Positions 51,042 through 60,426 of a stretch of 64,000 nt of DNA are shown piece by piece; within the stretch, counting starts at the first letter, position 1; every line of letters begins with the position of its first letter. The DNA is from Bradyrhizobium cosmicum. Lineage in GTDB: Bacteria > Pseudomonadota > Alphaproteobacteria > Rhizobiales > Xanthobacteraceae. A model generated the notes under the pieces. It saw only the letters and a program-made list of their open reading frames with translations. It searched no databases and was not told the DNA's origin. The translations under genes and the position numbers were made by a program. The stretch covers positions 2,666,001-2,730,000 of the forward strand of contig NZ_CP041656.2 of assembly GCF_007290395.2 (NCBI RefSeq), in the 5' to 3' direction.

Positions 51042-51809
51042 TCAGGCCCCAACCGCCCGAATCGGCTTGGACCCGGCCGCCCGCAATTCGGCAGTGATTT
51101 CAGTGTTCAGGACCTGTTCCAGCTGGGTCAGGACCCGGGCGATCGGGGCGGCGTCGGTGACCCGGTGGTCCCAGCGGATCACGACATGGATGCTCTGGTC
51201 GGCCTCGACCACCCCATAGCTCACGATGAACGGGCCGGGTGTGATGGGGTGGAGTTCGCCGCCGCCATAGGCGGCCACCGAGCTCACCGCGAAGCTGCCG
51301 AACCAGTTGCCGCGCTGCCGGCCGAAGTTCAGCCCCACGGCCCAGGACAGGCGCCGCAGCGGCAGCGGCAGGCGGGTCGCCCGCATGATCTTGCGGAACA
51401 TGGGCACGTCGTCGACCGGCGCCGTCTTGGCGCGCCGGATCTCGGCATCGATCGCGGCCAGCGCCATGGCCTCCGGAGCCGCGATTCGCTGCGGCATCAC
51501 GCACTCCTCGCCGTCCTCGACCCGGGCGATAGCCACCAGCGCTACGCTCTTGGGCAGCTCGTAAAGCATAGGCCAGGGCCATTTGGCATAGACCGTGCGC
51601 AGGATCGGCTCGTCCCTGGCGACCAAGGCAAAGGCCTTGACGAACATCGCGGCCCAGCCGGCCGGGGCCACGGCGGCGGCGCGGGCCTCCAGCAGGGGGC
51701 GAATATTGAGCGATCGGGACAGCGAGACGAACGGCACGTCCATCGACGCGCGCATGAGGTCGCAAATCAGGCGGCGCGGCAGCGAAATGGTCTTGGGCGT
51801 CCCGCGCAT
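51042..51809 (-). CDS. E2-like acyltransferase domain protein lacking lipoyl domain
   Basis: A 255-residue protein resembling only the catalytic domain of 2-oxoacid dehydrogenase E2 (CoA-dependent acyltransferase, chloramphenicol acetyltransferase-like fold). The catalytic stretch near the C-terminus is RWDHRVTDAAPIARVL, with the DHRxxD pattern. There is no lipoyl or E1/E3-binding domain and no E1 or E3 gene nearby, so it is not part of a classical complex. The acyl donor and acceptor are unknown. Confidence 0.72.
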   Translation of the reverse strand: MRGTPKTISLPRRLICDLMRASMDVPFVSLSRSLNIRPLLEARAAAVAPAGWAAMFVKAFALVARDEPILRTVYAKWPWPMLYELPKSVALVAIARVEDGEECVMPQRIAAPEAMALAAIDAEIRRAKTAPVDDVPMFRKIMRATRLPLPLRRLSWAVGLNFGRQRGNWFGSFAVSSVAAYGGGELHPITPGPFIVSYGVVEADQSIHVVIRWDHRVTDAAPIARVLTQLEQVLNTEITAELRAAGSKPIRAVGA

Positions 51810-51915
51810 GGGTCTTTCGGTTCCCGCTGATCAAAAGATGTGCAGCGAGCGGGTTCCCGCTCGCCGCTCGCTCTAGCATGAAACCAACCCGCTTGGGGCC
51901 GGTCGGTTCGCCGCA

Positions 51916-52299
51916 TCAAGGCGCCGGCGAGGCCAGTGGCTTGGTCTTGTCGACGACGTAAACTCCCAGCACTTTCATAGCCTTATCGCCATGGGCTTTG
52001 GCGTCATGCACGACGCCTGCGGGGATCTGGTAGGAATCGCCGGCTTTCAGGGTTTTTTCCGGCTGGCCGTCGATCAGGAGATTGAGTTCGCCTTCGAGCA
52101 CGTAGCCAGTCTCGATGCCCGGATGGGTATGACGTCCGGCCGCACCGCCTGCCGGGACTTCCGCGATGGCGGTGATGGTGTTGTAGCCGTCCGGAAATTC
52201 GACCTTCTGCAGCGGGGTGCGCTTGATGCCGGGCTGCTGGGCGAACGCGGTAACGGCAAGACCGGTAAAGGCAAGAGCGAGCAAAGTCTTTTTGAACAT
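51916..52299 (-). CDS. Secreted cupin-domain protein
   Basis: A 127-residue protein with a signal peptide (MFKKTLLALAFTGLAVTAFA). The single cupin barrel has metal-ligand motifs GRHTHPGIETGYVLEGE and IPAGVVHDAKAHG. It could be a small periplasmic metal-dependent enzyme or binding protein. GGAGG precedes the start at 52299. Confidence 0.85.
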   Translation of the reverse strand: MFKKTLLALAFTGLAVTAFAQQPGIKRTPLQKVEFPDGYNTITAIAEVPAGGAAGRHTHPGIETGYVLEGELNLLIDGQPEKTLKAGDSYQIPAGVVHDAKAHGDKAMKVLGVYVVDKTKPLASPAP

Positions 52300-52366
52300 T
52301 TGTTTCCTCCCTGGACGGCCGACCCTAGCAGCGCCGCCGTTCCCGGCAAGGTGGCAATCGGCCTGT

Positions 52367-53140
52367 TCAGCGCCTGATGCCCTCGAACGCCGCCATGATG
52401 CCACGCTGGAACAGCGACCAGTCGAAGCCGAGCGCGATGGCACGGTAGCCGCGATCGACCAGGGCGTTGGCCTGATCGGCGGTGCGGGCGACGCCGCCGA
52501 TCGGCACGCCGCTTCTGAGGATGCCGGCTTCCGCGCGCGCGACCAGCTCCAGCAATTCCGGATCGTCCATCTGTCCGCGCTTGTTGATGGAGGTGGCGAG
52601 ATCGCCGGGGCCGATCACCGCGACGTCGATGCCGGGCGTTGCCATGATCTCGTCGATGCGGTTGACGGCATCGACATGCTCGATGGTGATCATGCAGATC
52701 ATCTCGTCGTCGGCGCTGGCCATGTAGTCCGGCATCGACTGGCCCCACCGGAACGGCGCGTGGAAGGGACCCCAGAGACGGTCGCCGCGCGGCGGATAGC
52801 GCACGCTACGCACCGCCTTCTCGGCGTCGGCGCGATTGGTGATCATCGGGAAGTTGATGCCGAAGGCGCCGATGTCCATCGGCGCTTTCGCAAGCCACGG
52901 CTCGTTCGCGGCAATCCGCACCAGCGGCGTGCATGGCGTGCCCGTGGTGGCGGCGATCATGGCGTGCGCTTCGGTCAGCCCGATCGGCCCGTGCTCGAGG
53001 TCGACGATGATCCAGTCGAGCGAACGCGCCATGATCTGGACCAACTGCACGCTTGGGATGGTCGCGATCGCACCGAAGGCGGGGCGCCCCTCGCTCCACA
53101 ATTGGCGGAGTCGGTTGAGCGGCGTTGCGGGGACCGGCAT
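52367..53140 (-). CDS. HpcH/HpaI-family aldolase
   Basis: A 257-residue class II pyruvate aldolase. Motifs are WIIVDLEHGPIGL (N-terminal), TIEHVDAVNRIDEI and VAVIGPGDLATSI, which form the metal and substrate site. The physiological substrate (such as 4-hydroxy-2-oxoheptanedioate or a sugar acid) cannot be told from sequence. The gene stands alone on the minus strand between the cupin and murI genes. Confidence 0.88.
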   Translation of the reverse strand: MPVPATPLNRLRQLWSEGRPAFGAIATIPSVQLVQIMARSLDWIIVDLEHGPIGLTEAHAMIAATTGTPCTPLVRIAANEPWLAKAPMDIGAFGINFPMITNRADAEKAVRSVRYPPRGDRLWGPFHAPFRWGQSMPDYMASADDEMICMITIEHVDAVNRIDEIMATPGIDVAVIGPGDLATSINKRGQMDDPELLELVARAEAGILRSGVPIGGVARTADQANALVDRGYRAIALGFDWSLFQRGIMAAFEGIRR

Positions 53141-53213
53141 GAAATGAACCCTGGAATAAACTGCGCGGGGAGGACGACGGCGAAGCCTAGCAGTACGCCG
53201 TCGGGGCGCAAAG

Positions 53214-54011
53214 TCAGGCCGGCGCGCGGCCGCCGAAGAACGGCGTCAGCGTGGCGCTGAGGCCATGCGCGCGGTTCGAGGTGAAGATCATCTCGGCGCC
53301 CGACTGGGCTTTGCCGCCAGGATGTGGGCCGAGCAGGTCCGAGACGCGGCGGGCGATGGCGGGCGCCGGGTCGATCCACGCCACCGGCCAGGGCGACAGC
53401 CGCTTCAGCCGGTCGAGCAGCAGCGGATAATGCGTGCAGGCGAGCACCACCGTGTCGGTGCGCGCACTGGAATCCGCGGGATCGCCGACGAAGCACGGGG
53501 CGAACTCGGCGAGGATGTCGCCGTCGCTGATCGGATGGCCGCCGAGTTCGCGTTCGGCGAGCGAGGCAAGTTCGGGCGAGCCCACCAGCGTCACCTCGCA
53601 GCCCTGCGCGAAATCGCGGATCAGCGCCTTGGTATATTCACGCTTCACCGTGCCCTTGGTGCCGAGCACGGAGACGCGGCGGGTCTTCGACTGTGCGCAG
53701 GCCGGCTTGATCGCCGGCACCGTGCCGACAAAGGGCAGGGAATAAGCGGCGCGTAAGTGGGATAAGACCAGGGTGGACGCCGTGTTGCAGGCGATGACGG
53801 CGAGGTCAGGGTCATGCGTGCCGATCAACTCCCCCATCAGCGGCACGACGCGGGCGATGATCTCGTCCTCGCTGTGGTGGCCGTAGGGGAAGAAGGCGTC
53901 GTCGGCGACATAGACGTAATGCGCGTCCGGGCGCGCGGCCACGACCTCACGCAGCACCGTGAGTCCACCAAGGCCGGAATCGAACACCAGGATGGTCGGG
54001 GAATTGGTCAC
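53214..54011 (-). CDS. murI: Glutamate racemase
   Basis: A 265-residue cofactor-independent racemase making D-glutamate for peptidoglycan. The two catalytic Cys are in VIACNTAST and VLACTHYPLL, and the N-terminal motif is VFDSGLGGLTVL. Normal length. Divergent from the GST gene. Confidence 0.95.
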   Translation of the reverse strand: MTNSPTILVFDSGLGGLTVLREVVAARPDAHYVYVADDAFFPYGHHSEDEIIARVVPLMGELIGTHDPDLAVIACNTASTLVLSHLRAAYSLPFVGTVPAIKPACAQSKTRRVSVLGTKGTVKREYTKALIRDFAQGCEVTLVGSPELASLAERELGGHPISDGDILAEFAPCFVGDPADSSARTDTVVLACTHYPLLLDRLKRLSPWPVAWIDPAPAIARRVSDLLGPHPGGKAQSGAEMIFTSNRAHGLSATLTPFFGGRAPA

Positions 54012-54267
54012 GTCGCTACCTTAGCCCGACATGGTTACCATTCGGTTTTTAGGGCGGTTTTGCGGCGAGGCCGCTGGGTGACGATCAAAAACGGTTCAAT
54101 TTGGTGATGGTCGCATGTTCCCGCTGTGAGCCGGGATGCCGCGCTGCGGACGGCGTCGGGCGGGGGGGGGGCCGCGTCCATGACAGGAGCATGGCGGACA
54201 GCTTCTCCGGATGACGGAGTATGATAGGACGCCACGACTGACCGGTTCGCAGTTGCAGGAGCCTCCC

Positions 54268-54909
54268 ATGCTCACCGTCCACCATCTCGGCAAGTCGCAA
54301 TCCGAGCGCATCGTCTGGCTCTGTGAGGAGCTTGGAATCCCCTATGAGCTGAAGCGCTACACGCGCGATCCCGTCACCATGCTGGCGCCGGCCGAGTACA
54401 AGGCGTTGCATCCGATCGGGGCGGCGCCCGTGATCACGGATGGCGATCTTCTGCTCGCCGAATCCGGCGCCATCGTCGATTACATCCTGGTTAAATACGG
54501 CAATGGCCGGCTCGTGCTCGGCCCGGACCAGCCTGGTTTCGCGCAGTTCCTGTACTGGTTTCACTTCGCCAACGGCACGCTGCAGGCCGGCATGGGCCGG
54601 TTGATGATCCTGAACCGGCTGAAGCTTGCTCAGGACAATCCGATGCTGGTCGCGACCAGGACACGCGTCGACCGGGCCTTCGATCTGGTCGACGCGCGCG
54701 TTCGTGATGCCGAATATCTTGCCGGCGACACCTTCACCACCGCCGACATCATGATGGGCTTCTCGCTCACCACGATGCGCTACTTCCAGCCCTACGATCT
54801 GTCGCGCTGCCCGAACGTGGTGAAATATCTCGGCCGCATCGGTGCCCGCCCGGCCTATCGGCGTGCGATGGAGAAGGGTGATCCCGGCATGGCGCTGCTG
54901 CTGAGCTGA
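54268..54909 (+). CDS. Glutathione S-transferase family protein
   Basis: A 213-residue GST. The N-terminal thioredoxin-like domain has HHLGKSQSERIVWLCEELG, the cis-Pro region GAAPVITDGDLLLAESGAIV and a helical C-terminal domain. It resembles the URE2p/YfcG-like and beta-class proteins. AGGAG precedes the start at 54268. The physiological substrate is unknown. Confidence 0.88.
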   Translation: MLTVHHLGKSQSERIVWLCEELGIPYELKRYTRDPVTMLAPAEYKALHPIGAAPVITDGDLLLAESGAIVDYILVKYGNGRLVLGPDQPGFAQFLYWFHFANGTLQAGMGRLMILNRLKLAQDNPMLVATRTRVDRAFDLVDARVRDAEYLAGDTFTTADIMMGFSLTTMRYFQPYDLSRCPNVVKYLGRIGARPAYRRAMEKGDPGMALLLS

Positions 54910-54922
54910 GCGGCCGCCCGGT

Positions 54923-55729
54923 CTATGCAGTCCTGTTCGTGGTCGCCGCCCGCTCCGTCGCCAGCTGCTTCTGCAAGCGATCGATGTTCTGCAGCAGGCG
55001 CTGGCTGGTCAGCACCAGGAAATAATAGCCGAACTGCGGATCCTGGAAGTAGATCTCGAGCAGGCGGTCATAGGTGATCGTCAGCACCTGGCCGTCTTCG
55101 ATGCACTGGATCGTTCCGGTGCGGCGGTTATCCGGCGTCAGGAAGCCGAGTTCTCCCATGAGAGCTCCAGGCCCGATCTCGACATTGATCTCCTTGACCA
55201 GGAATTTACCGGTGACCGTGAGGAGCATCTCCTTGGCTGGATCGCCCAGCTTGAACAGCGTGTCGCCGCGGCGATATTTGCGCTCGGTCATGAACGGCTT
55301 GAGCCACTCGATCGACATGTCGCCTTCGGCGGCATGGCGGGCCTTCTTGACCAGCTTGAGCATCTGCCGCAGCCGCAGCGCGTTGATCGGGAGCATCAGG
55401 AGGTAGAGCAGGAACGTCGCGACGTTGGCGGAGAGTGCACCGAATATGGCGAAGAAGGCGCAGCCGATCATGTTGGCGACGCGCAGCGGCACCATCGTCC
55501 GCATCAGCAGGGTTGCGACGAAGAAGCCGGCGCCGACAGTAGCGAACAGATTGGCGAGTGTGATGTTGTGGACGAAGATCTCCAGCATCCGATTGAAGAT
55601 CGCGTCGTAGGTGACGTTATCGGGATCGAGGCCCATCTGGACCAGGATCTTCGCGATCCTGAGGTTATCCGTCGCCGCGTCGAGAATGCGATCGAGGATC
55701 GACGAAATGTCTGCGCTGCCGGACGGCAT
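54923..55729 (-). CDS. Membrane protein with cyclic-nucleotide-binding domain
   Basis: A 268-residue protein. The N-terminal part has two or three hydrophobic helices (about residues 50-120), followed by a CRP-type cNMP-binding domain (about 150-245: RRGDTLFKLGDPAKEMLLTV, GPGALMGELGFL...NRRTGT). The phosphate cassette is GALMGELGFL followed by Arg-Arg, so binding is plausible. It has no DNA-binding domain and no pore. It might act as a membrane cAMP/cGMP sensor. Confidence 0.78.
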   Translation of the reverse strand: MPSGSADISSILDRILDAATDNLRIAKILVQMGLDPDNVTYDAIFNRMLEIFVHNITLANLFATVGAGFFVATLLMRTMVPLRVANMIGCAFFAIFGALSANVATFLLYLLMLPINALRLRQMLKLVKKARHAAEGDMSIEWLKPFMTERKYRRGDTLFKLGDPAKEMLLTVTGKFLVKEINVEIGPGALMGELGFLTPDNRRTGTIQCIEDGQVLTITYDRLLEIYFQDPQFGYYFLVLTSQRLLQNIDRLQKQLATERAATTNRTA

Positions 55730-55982
55730 GGTACTAACCTCGCGTAAGGCCTTCAGTCCTGGTCGGTATCGTATAGCCGAAATCGAGTGACGACCGCTTG
55801 AATGGAGCCTTCGGCCGTCATGCCGCAAGAGGCAAATTTTAGCCTGATCGGTGATTTCGGCAATTGCCCGTTGGTTGCGCATGGCCGTGGTGCGCCCGTG
55901 ATTCGGGACCCGGCGCAGGCTTCGACGTCGCGGTGGGACCTTTGCGGCGCGGGCGAGGGCGCAGGCCGGCCTTGTCTCGACC

Positions 55983-57080
55983 CTACGGCTTGGCGGCGGG
56001 CTGCACGATCTGCTGCTCGACAAGGCCGAGGTGCCCCGGCAGCGCACCGGCGCGCAGCAACATGGCGACGCTGTTGGCCTCCTCCAGGGTGAAATTGCCG
56101 GAGATTTGGCCGGAACCCCCGGTGATGGGCTCGCGGATCACCGGAGCCGAGATCACCTTATCGTCGAGCACGATGGCGAAGGGCTTTCCGATGTTTTCCT
56201 CGGTGACGTGGGCGAAGCGCCGCGTGCCGCGGCCATTGAAGCGGAACGAGGCGATCGGCTCATTCGCTGCACTCGCAAAGCCCGGCCCCGCATAGCTGAC
56301 GTCGTCGCCATCGAGCGCGCCGTCCCTGGCGACCAGATAAGGGCGCTTGTCCTTGAAGCCGAACAGGACGTCGCTGCCAGGAGGCGGCGTGCCGGATTGC
56401 GCCTGCTCGACCGGCATCGAGAGGTCAACCAGGCGGAAGCTGACCTTGACCTTTCTGGCGAAGATCGCGGTGATGCGCTCGGGCTCCATTTCGCCCGGCA
56501 CGAAGATGCGGATACGGTCCGCACCGTCAGGCTGGACGCTGGCGAGCTTGACGCCGGAATCCTTGAGACGCTGCTCGATCATGGCGATGGAATCCTCGAC
56601 GAGATCGCGCAGCCGTGCGGCGGATGCGGCATCGGTCGGCGCGAGCCTGACCAGCCCGTCGCCGCCGTCGGTCACGGTGAGCGCATGCGACGGCAGTCCT
56701 TCCGCGGCCGAGGCGAGCTTGCGTGCGAGCTGTTCGCGGCCCTTGGCATCTGCGATCTTCAATTCGACGCCGCCGTCGCGGATCGCAAGCCCGGAGAAGG
56801 CGATCTTGCTCTCGCGCAGGGTTTTGTAGACCTCGTCGCGCAAATCCGTGACGACGCTCTCGCGCAGCACGTCGCTATCCACCTTGTAGACGATGCGTGA
56901 GCCGCCCAGCTTCTCCATCTTGTCGCCGACGAAGGCCGCGATCCTGGCGCGCACCTTGTCGAACTGGCTGTCCGCGGCGAGCGCGGCGCGGGGCATGGCG
57001 ATCGCCGCAGCCATGATCGCCGACGTCATGGCGAGCACGGCAATCAGTCTTGTCATCCGGTCCCGCAGGAGCAGGGGCAT
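55983..57080 (-). CDS. SecD-like periplasmic domain protein without membrane bundle
   Basis: A 365-residue protein with a signal peptide (about residues 1-35, ending PRAALAAD). Two regions match the periplasmic P1 domain of SecD: the base (AFSGLAIRDGGVELKIADAK, IEQRLKDSGVKLASVQPDGA) and the head (KPFAIVLDDKVISAPVIREP, GGSGQISGNFTLEEANSVAM). It ends at LRAGALPGHLGLVEQQIVQ, precisely where the first transmembrane helix after the ectodomain would begin in SecD. It is therefore a stand-alone SecD ectodomain, probably a periplasmic chaperone-like factor. Confidence 0.8.
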   Translation of the reverse strand: MPLLLRDRMTRLIAVLAMTSAIMAAAIAMPRAALAADSQFDKVRARIAAFVGDKMEKLGGSRIVYKVDSDVLRESVVTDLRDEVYKTLRESKIAFSGLAIRDGGVELKIADAKGREQLARKLASAAEGLPSHALTVTDGGDGLVRLAPTDAASAARLRDLVEDSIAMIEQRLKDSGVKLASVQPDGADRIRIFVPGEMEPERITAIFARKVKVSFRLVDLSMPVEQAQSGTPPPGSDVLFGFKDKRPYLVARDGALDGDDVSYAGPGFASAANEPIASFRFNGRGTRRFAHVTEENIGKPFAIVLDDKVISAPVIREPITGGSGQISGNFTLEEANSVAMLLRAGALPGHLGLVEQQIVQPAAKP

Positions 57081-57210
57081 CGTGTCCTCGCGTATCGCAG
57101 CAGGGCGCTGACGGGCAACTCTGCCGCCAGTCCTTGGTCCCGCAACGGCGTGAGGAGGTTCAATCGGCCCGCCTTGGCACGGGCCGGCCCGGATTCTCGC
57201 GCTGTAACCG

Positions 57211-57960
57211 CTAGATCACGCGCTCGCTGTGGACACAGCGGCAGTCCATCTCGTAGTCGAGACCGACGACCGGGGGCCGGTTGAAGTACCAGGTCACGCC
57301 GTGGCGCGCCGCGCCGCGCCGGCCCAACTCGCTGGCGAGGAAGGGGTGGATGTCGTGCACGGTATAGACCTGGACGCCGGTGGTGTCGCGCCAGCTGCCG
57401 CCAAAGGCGCTCATCCGGCGCTCCATCTCGCCGAGCACGTACTTTGCCTTTTCCAGCATGCCCTCAGGGCTGGTGTCGCCCAGCCGCACCGTGTGGTCGC
57501 GGTAGTTGGCCTTGCCTTCGACGGATTCTCCGCTGCCGGCGACGACGAAGGATGGTGCGGCATCCGTGGCCGGTACGGTGAAGGAGAAGGCGTGAAAGCT
57601 CGGCTCAGCGGGCGGGGCGATCTCGGGACAGACATTGCTGCGCGCGACCGGATTGACGCCGTCCTTCATGATGCCCCATTCGATCAGGGTCTTGATGTAG
57701 ATCTCGTTGAAGGCCTTGAACCCTTCTTCGGTGAACGGCGCGGGCGATCGCAATTCGCAGGCGCCGAACGCGGTCAGCGGCCGGCCGGCCTGTTTCAGCA
57801 TGTCGGCGATCCGCGCAAAGCCCGCCTTGAGCGGCACCGGCTCGGCGAAACGCACGCGCTCGATCGAGAAGCCCGGCAGGGCGGCGATGCCGCAGGAATA
57901 CTGGCTGACGCCCGGCATGAAACGGTAGCCGCTGTTGGGTGCTTCGACGGTGCTGATCAT
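57211..57960 (-). CDS. Uncharacterised protein, possibly CnbZ-like deaminase (RidA-related)
   Basis: A 249-residue protein. I do not recognise it with certainty. The sequence (VSQYSCGIAALPGFSIERVR, AFGACELRSPAPFTEEGFKA, VHDIHPFLASELGRRG) recalls the CnbZ type of 2-aminomuconate deaminases, which contain RidA-like folds. It is encoded 64 bases after the livF-type ATPase gene on the same strand, so it probably acts on a compound imported by that transporter or on its breakdown product. This is inference with low certainty. Confidence 0.5.
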   Translation of the reverse strand: MISTVEAPNSGYRFMPGVSQYSCGIAALPGFSIERVRFAEPVPLKAGFARIADMLKQAGRPLTAFGACELRSPAPFTEEGFKAFNEIYIKTLIEWGIMKDGVNPVARSNVCPEIAPPAEPSFHAFSFTVPATDAAPSFVVAGSGESVEGKANYRDHTVRLGDTSPEGMLEKAKYVLGEMERRMSAFGGSWRDTTGVQVYTVHDIHPFLASELGRRGAARHGVTWYFNRPPVVGLDYEMDCRCVHSERVI

Positions 57961-58024
57961 GATGCCTCTTTGACCTGAAGGGAACGACGGGTTCGCGCGC
58001 TCATTGGCTGGCTCATCGGTTTGC

Positions 58025-58756
58025 TCATTCTTGGAGCACGCCGAGATAGGCGTCGCGCACGATGGGATCGGCGAGCAGCTCGGAGCCCGATCCCTCGCGC
58101 ACGATGCGCCCCATGTCCATGACGAAGGCGTGGTGACAAAGATCGAGCGCGGTGGTGACGTCCTGCTCGACCAGCAGGATCGACATGCCCTTGGCGTTGA
58201 GGGCGCGGAGCGCGGCCACCAGCTGTTCGACCAGCAGCGGCGAAAGCCCGAGCGACAATTCGTCGATCATCAGCAGGAGAGGCGCGCTCATCAGCCCGCG
58301 GCCGATGGCGCACATCTGCTGCTCGCCGCCCGAGAGCGTCGCGGCGGCCTGCCGGCGCCGTTCGAGCAGCCGGGGGAAGGTGGCGTAGACCTGGTCGAGA
58401 TCCCGCGCGACCGCGGCCCGTCCGTCCCTGCGCAGATAGGCGCCCATCAGCAGGTTTTCCTCGACGCTCATGGCGCCGAACAGACGACGCCCTTCCGGCA
58501 CGTGCACGATGCCGTGGCCGAGGATCTCCGCGGCACTTCCGCCGGTGAGATCGCGGCCCTCCGAGAAGCACTCGCCTGCGGACATCGGGAGCAGCCCGGA
58601 GAGCACGCGCATCAGGGTGGACTTGCCGGCACCGTTGGAGCCGATCAGCGCGGTGATCTCGCCGCGGCGCACAGCGATATCGACGCCCCAGAGCACCTGG
58701 ATCTCGCCGTAGCCCGCGCACAGCCCCTTGGTTTCCAGGATCAGCGAGCTAGCCAT
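58025..58756 (-). CDS. livF: Branched-chain-type ABC transporter ATPase LivF
   Basis: A 243-residue ATPase of the HAAT family. Walker A is GSNGAGKST, the signature is LSGGEQQM, and Walker B reads LLMIDELSLGL. It overlaps the preceding ATPase gene by 8 bases. It powers uptake together with LivG, H, M and the binding protein. The binding protein resembles those for amides, aromatic acids or amino acids, so the true substrate is open. Confidence 0.9.
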   Translation of the reverse strand: MASSLILETKGLCAGYGEIQVLWGVDIAVRRGEITALIGSNGAGKSTLMRVLSGLLPMSAGECFSEGRDLTGGSAAEILGHGIVHVPEGRRLFGAMSVEENLLMGAYLRRDGRAAVARDLDQVYATFPRLLERRRQAAATLSGGEQQMCAIGRGLMSAPLLLMIDELSLGLSPLLVEQLVAALRALNAKGMSILLVEQDVTTALDLCHHAFVMDMGRIVREGSGSELLADPIVRDAYLGVLQE

Positions 58757-59498
58757 GGCCGGCGTTCCGCTGCGCGTATTTCTGTCCGAGATAGGCTTCG
58801 ACCACCGCCGGATTGCTGATCACCTCGCGCGGTGCGCCGTCGGCGATGAGCGTTCCGTTGTGCAGGACCACGATGCGGGTGCAGACGTTGAGCACGACCT
58901 TCATGAGATGCTCGATCATCACGATGGTGATGCCGCCGGCTGCAAGCTCGTGGATCAGCCTGGTGGCGCGCTCGACCTCCGCGCTGTTGAGGCCGGCGTT
59001 GACCTCGTCGAGGAACAGCAGCTTCGGTTTCATGGCGAGCGCCTTGGCGAGCTCGAGCCGCTTGCGCATCGCAAGCGTGAGCGTTGCGGCCGGCTGTAAG
59101 GCCTGCGCCTCGAGCCCGACGAAGGCAAGATGCGCGCGCGCCGCCTCGCGCGCTCCCTTCAGGCTGGCGCCCGGCTGCGAGAACAGCGCGGCGGCCGCGA
59201 CATTGTCGAGCGCGGTGAACTCGGAAAAGGGCTGCACGATCTGAAAGGTGCGCGACAGGCCGAGGCGAGCGGCCTGATAGGTCTTGATGCGCGTGATGTC
59301 GGTGCCGTCGAAGGTCACGGTGCCGGAATTGGCGGGCGTAACGCCGCAGATCGTGTTCACCAGCGTGGTCTTGCCGGCGCCGTTCGGGCCGATCAGGCCG
59401 AGGACTTCGCCTCTTGCGACCGACAACGTGACATCGCGCAGCGCCTGCAGGCCCGAGAAGTGGCGCGATACGCGCTCGAGGCGAAGAAGCTCAGACAT
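58749..59498 (-). CDS. livG: Branched-chain-type ABC transporter ATPase LivG
   Basis: A 249-residue ATPase. Walker A is GPNGAGKTT and Walker B is LLFLDEVNAGL. The signature motif is diverged (LTLAMRKRLELAKAL instead of LSGGQ or LSYGQ), a variant seen in some HAAT transporters for aromatic or amide substrates. It overlaps livM by 8 bases and livF by 8 bases, so the whole set is tightly coupled. Confidence 0.9.
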   Translation of the reverse strand: MSELLRLERVSRHFSGLQALRDVTLSVARGEVLGLIGPNGAGKTTLVNTICGVTPANSGTVTFDGTDITRIKTYQAARLGLSRTFQIVQPFSEFTALDNVAAAALFSQPGASLKGAREAARAHLAFVGLEAQALQPAATLTLAMRKRLELAKALAMKPKLLFLDEVNAGLNSAEVERATRLIHELAAGGITIVMIEHLMKVVLNVCTRIVVLHNGTLIADGAPREVISNPAVVEAYLGQKYAQRNAGHG

Positions 59499-60426
59499 GC
59501 TTCACCCTCCGCCAGAGACGATCGGGGCGCAGGGAGCTCAATCCATGCGGCAGGAACAGCAGCAGGAGCACGATGAGCAGGCCAAGCACACCGGTATGGA
59601 TCTGGATGTAGTTGCGCCAGACGACCTCTTCGAGGCCGAGGTAGAGAAATGCGCCGCAGGCGACGCCAAGCGGCGAGCCGAGGCCGCCCATCAGCGCCAT
59701 GACGATCGGCTTGACCGAGTAGAGCACGTCGAACACGTCGGACGGGTCGATGTAATGGACCCAAGCGGCATAGATGCCGCCGGCCGCGCTGACGAAGCAC
59801 GCCGACAGGCCGAAGGCGGCGGCCTTGTAGAGCGTGGTATTGAGCCCGACCATGCTGGAGGCGGTCTCGTTCTGCCTGATGCAGGCGAGGGCGAAGCCGA
59901 GCTTGGAGCCGCCAACGATGATCGCCATCAGCGCCGTCGCCAGCAACACGCCCCACATCGCGAAGAAGAAGAACGTTGCCTCCGCCATGATGCCAGCGCC
60001 GGAGGCGAGCGGGATGTTGAGGCCCATGCCGCCGCCGGTGAGATCGGTGGCGTTGTTGACGAGCTCGCGCAGCACTTCGGCCAGCGACAGGCTGGCGATG
60101 GCGAAATAATGTCCGCGCAGACGCAGCAGCACGGCGCCGAGAGCCGCGGCGGCGACAAATGCGCTCAGCGTGGCAAATGCGACCGCTGCCCATAGCGGCC
60201 ATCCGTGGCCGAGCAGGACGCCGGCGGCATAGGCGCCGTATCCGAAGAACGCGGCTGTCGCGAAGGATGGATAGCCGGCGAGTCCGCCGACGACGTTCCA
60301 GGACAGTGCCAGCACCGCATAGAGGCAGGCGATGGTGCCGAGCCGCAGCGCATAGGCGCCGCCGAACAACGGCAGCGCGGCGACGGCCGCGATCAGGACC
60401 AGCAGTGCGATGTTGCTCCGGGTCAT
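59491..60426 (-). CDS. livM: Branched-chain-type ABC transporter permease LivM
   Basis: A 311-residue permease with about eight to ten helices, typical of LivM: LSWNVVGGLAGYPSFATAAF near the N-terminus and LRLRGHYFAIASLSLAEVLR in the middle. The start overlaps the LivH stop (ATGA). It forms the channel with LivH. Confidence 0.9.
   Translation of the reverse strand: MTRSNIALLVLIAAVAALPLFGGAYALRLGTIACLYAVLALSWNVVGGLAGYPSFATAAFFGYGAYAAGVLLGHGWPLWAAVAFATLSAFVAAAALGAVLLRLRGHYFAIASLSLAEVLRELVNNATDLTGGGMGLNIPLASGAGIMAEATFFFFAMWGVLLATALMAIIVGGSKLGFALACIRQNETASSMVGLNTTLYKAAAFGLSACFVSAAGGIYAAWVHYIDPSDVFDVLYSVKPIVMALMGGLGSPLGVACGAFLYLGLEEVVWRNYIQIHTGVLGLLIVLLLLFLPHGLSSLRPDRLWRRVKHV

Noticed and set aside
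54160..54172. Run of G residues near the GST gene
   Set aside because: A short homopolymer in a non-coding gap; no associated gene suggests phase variation.
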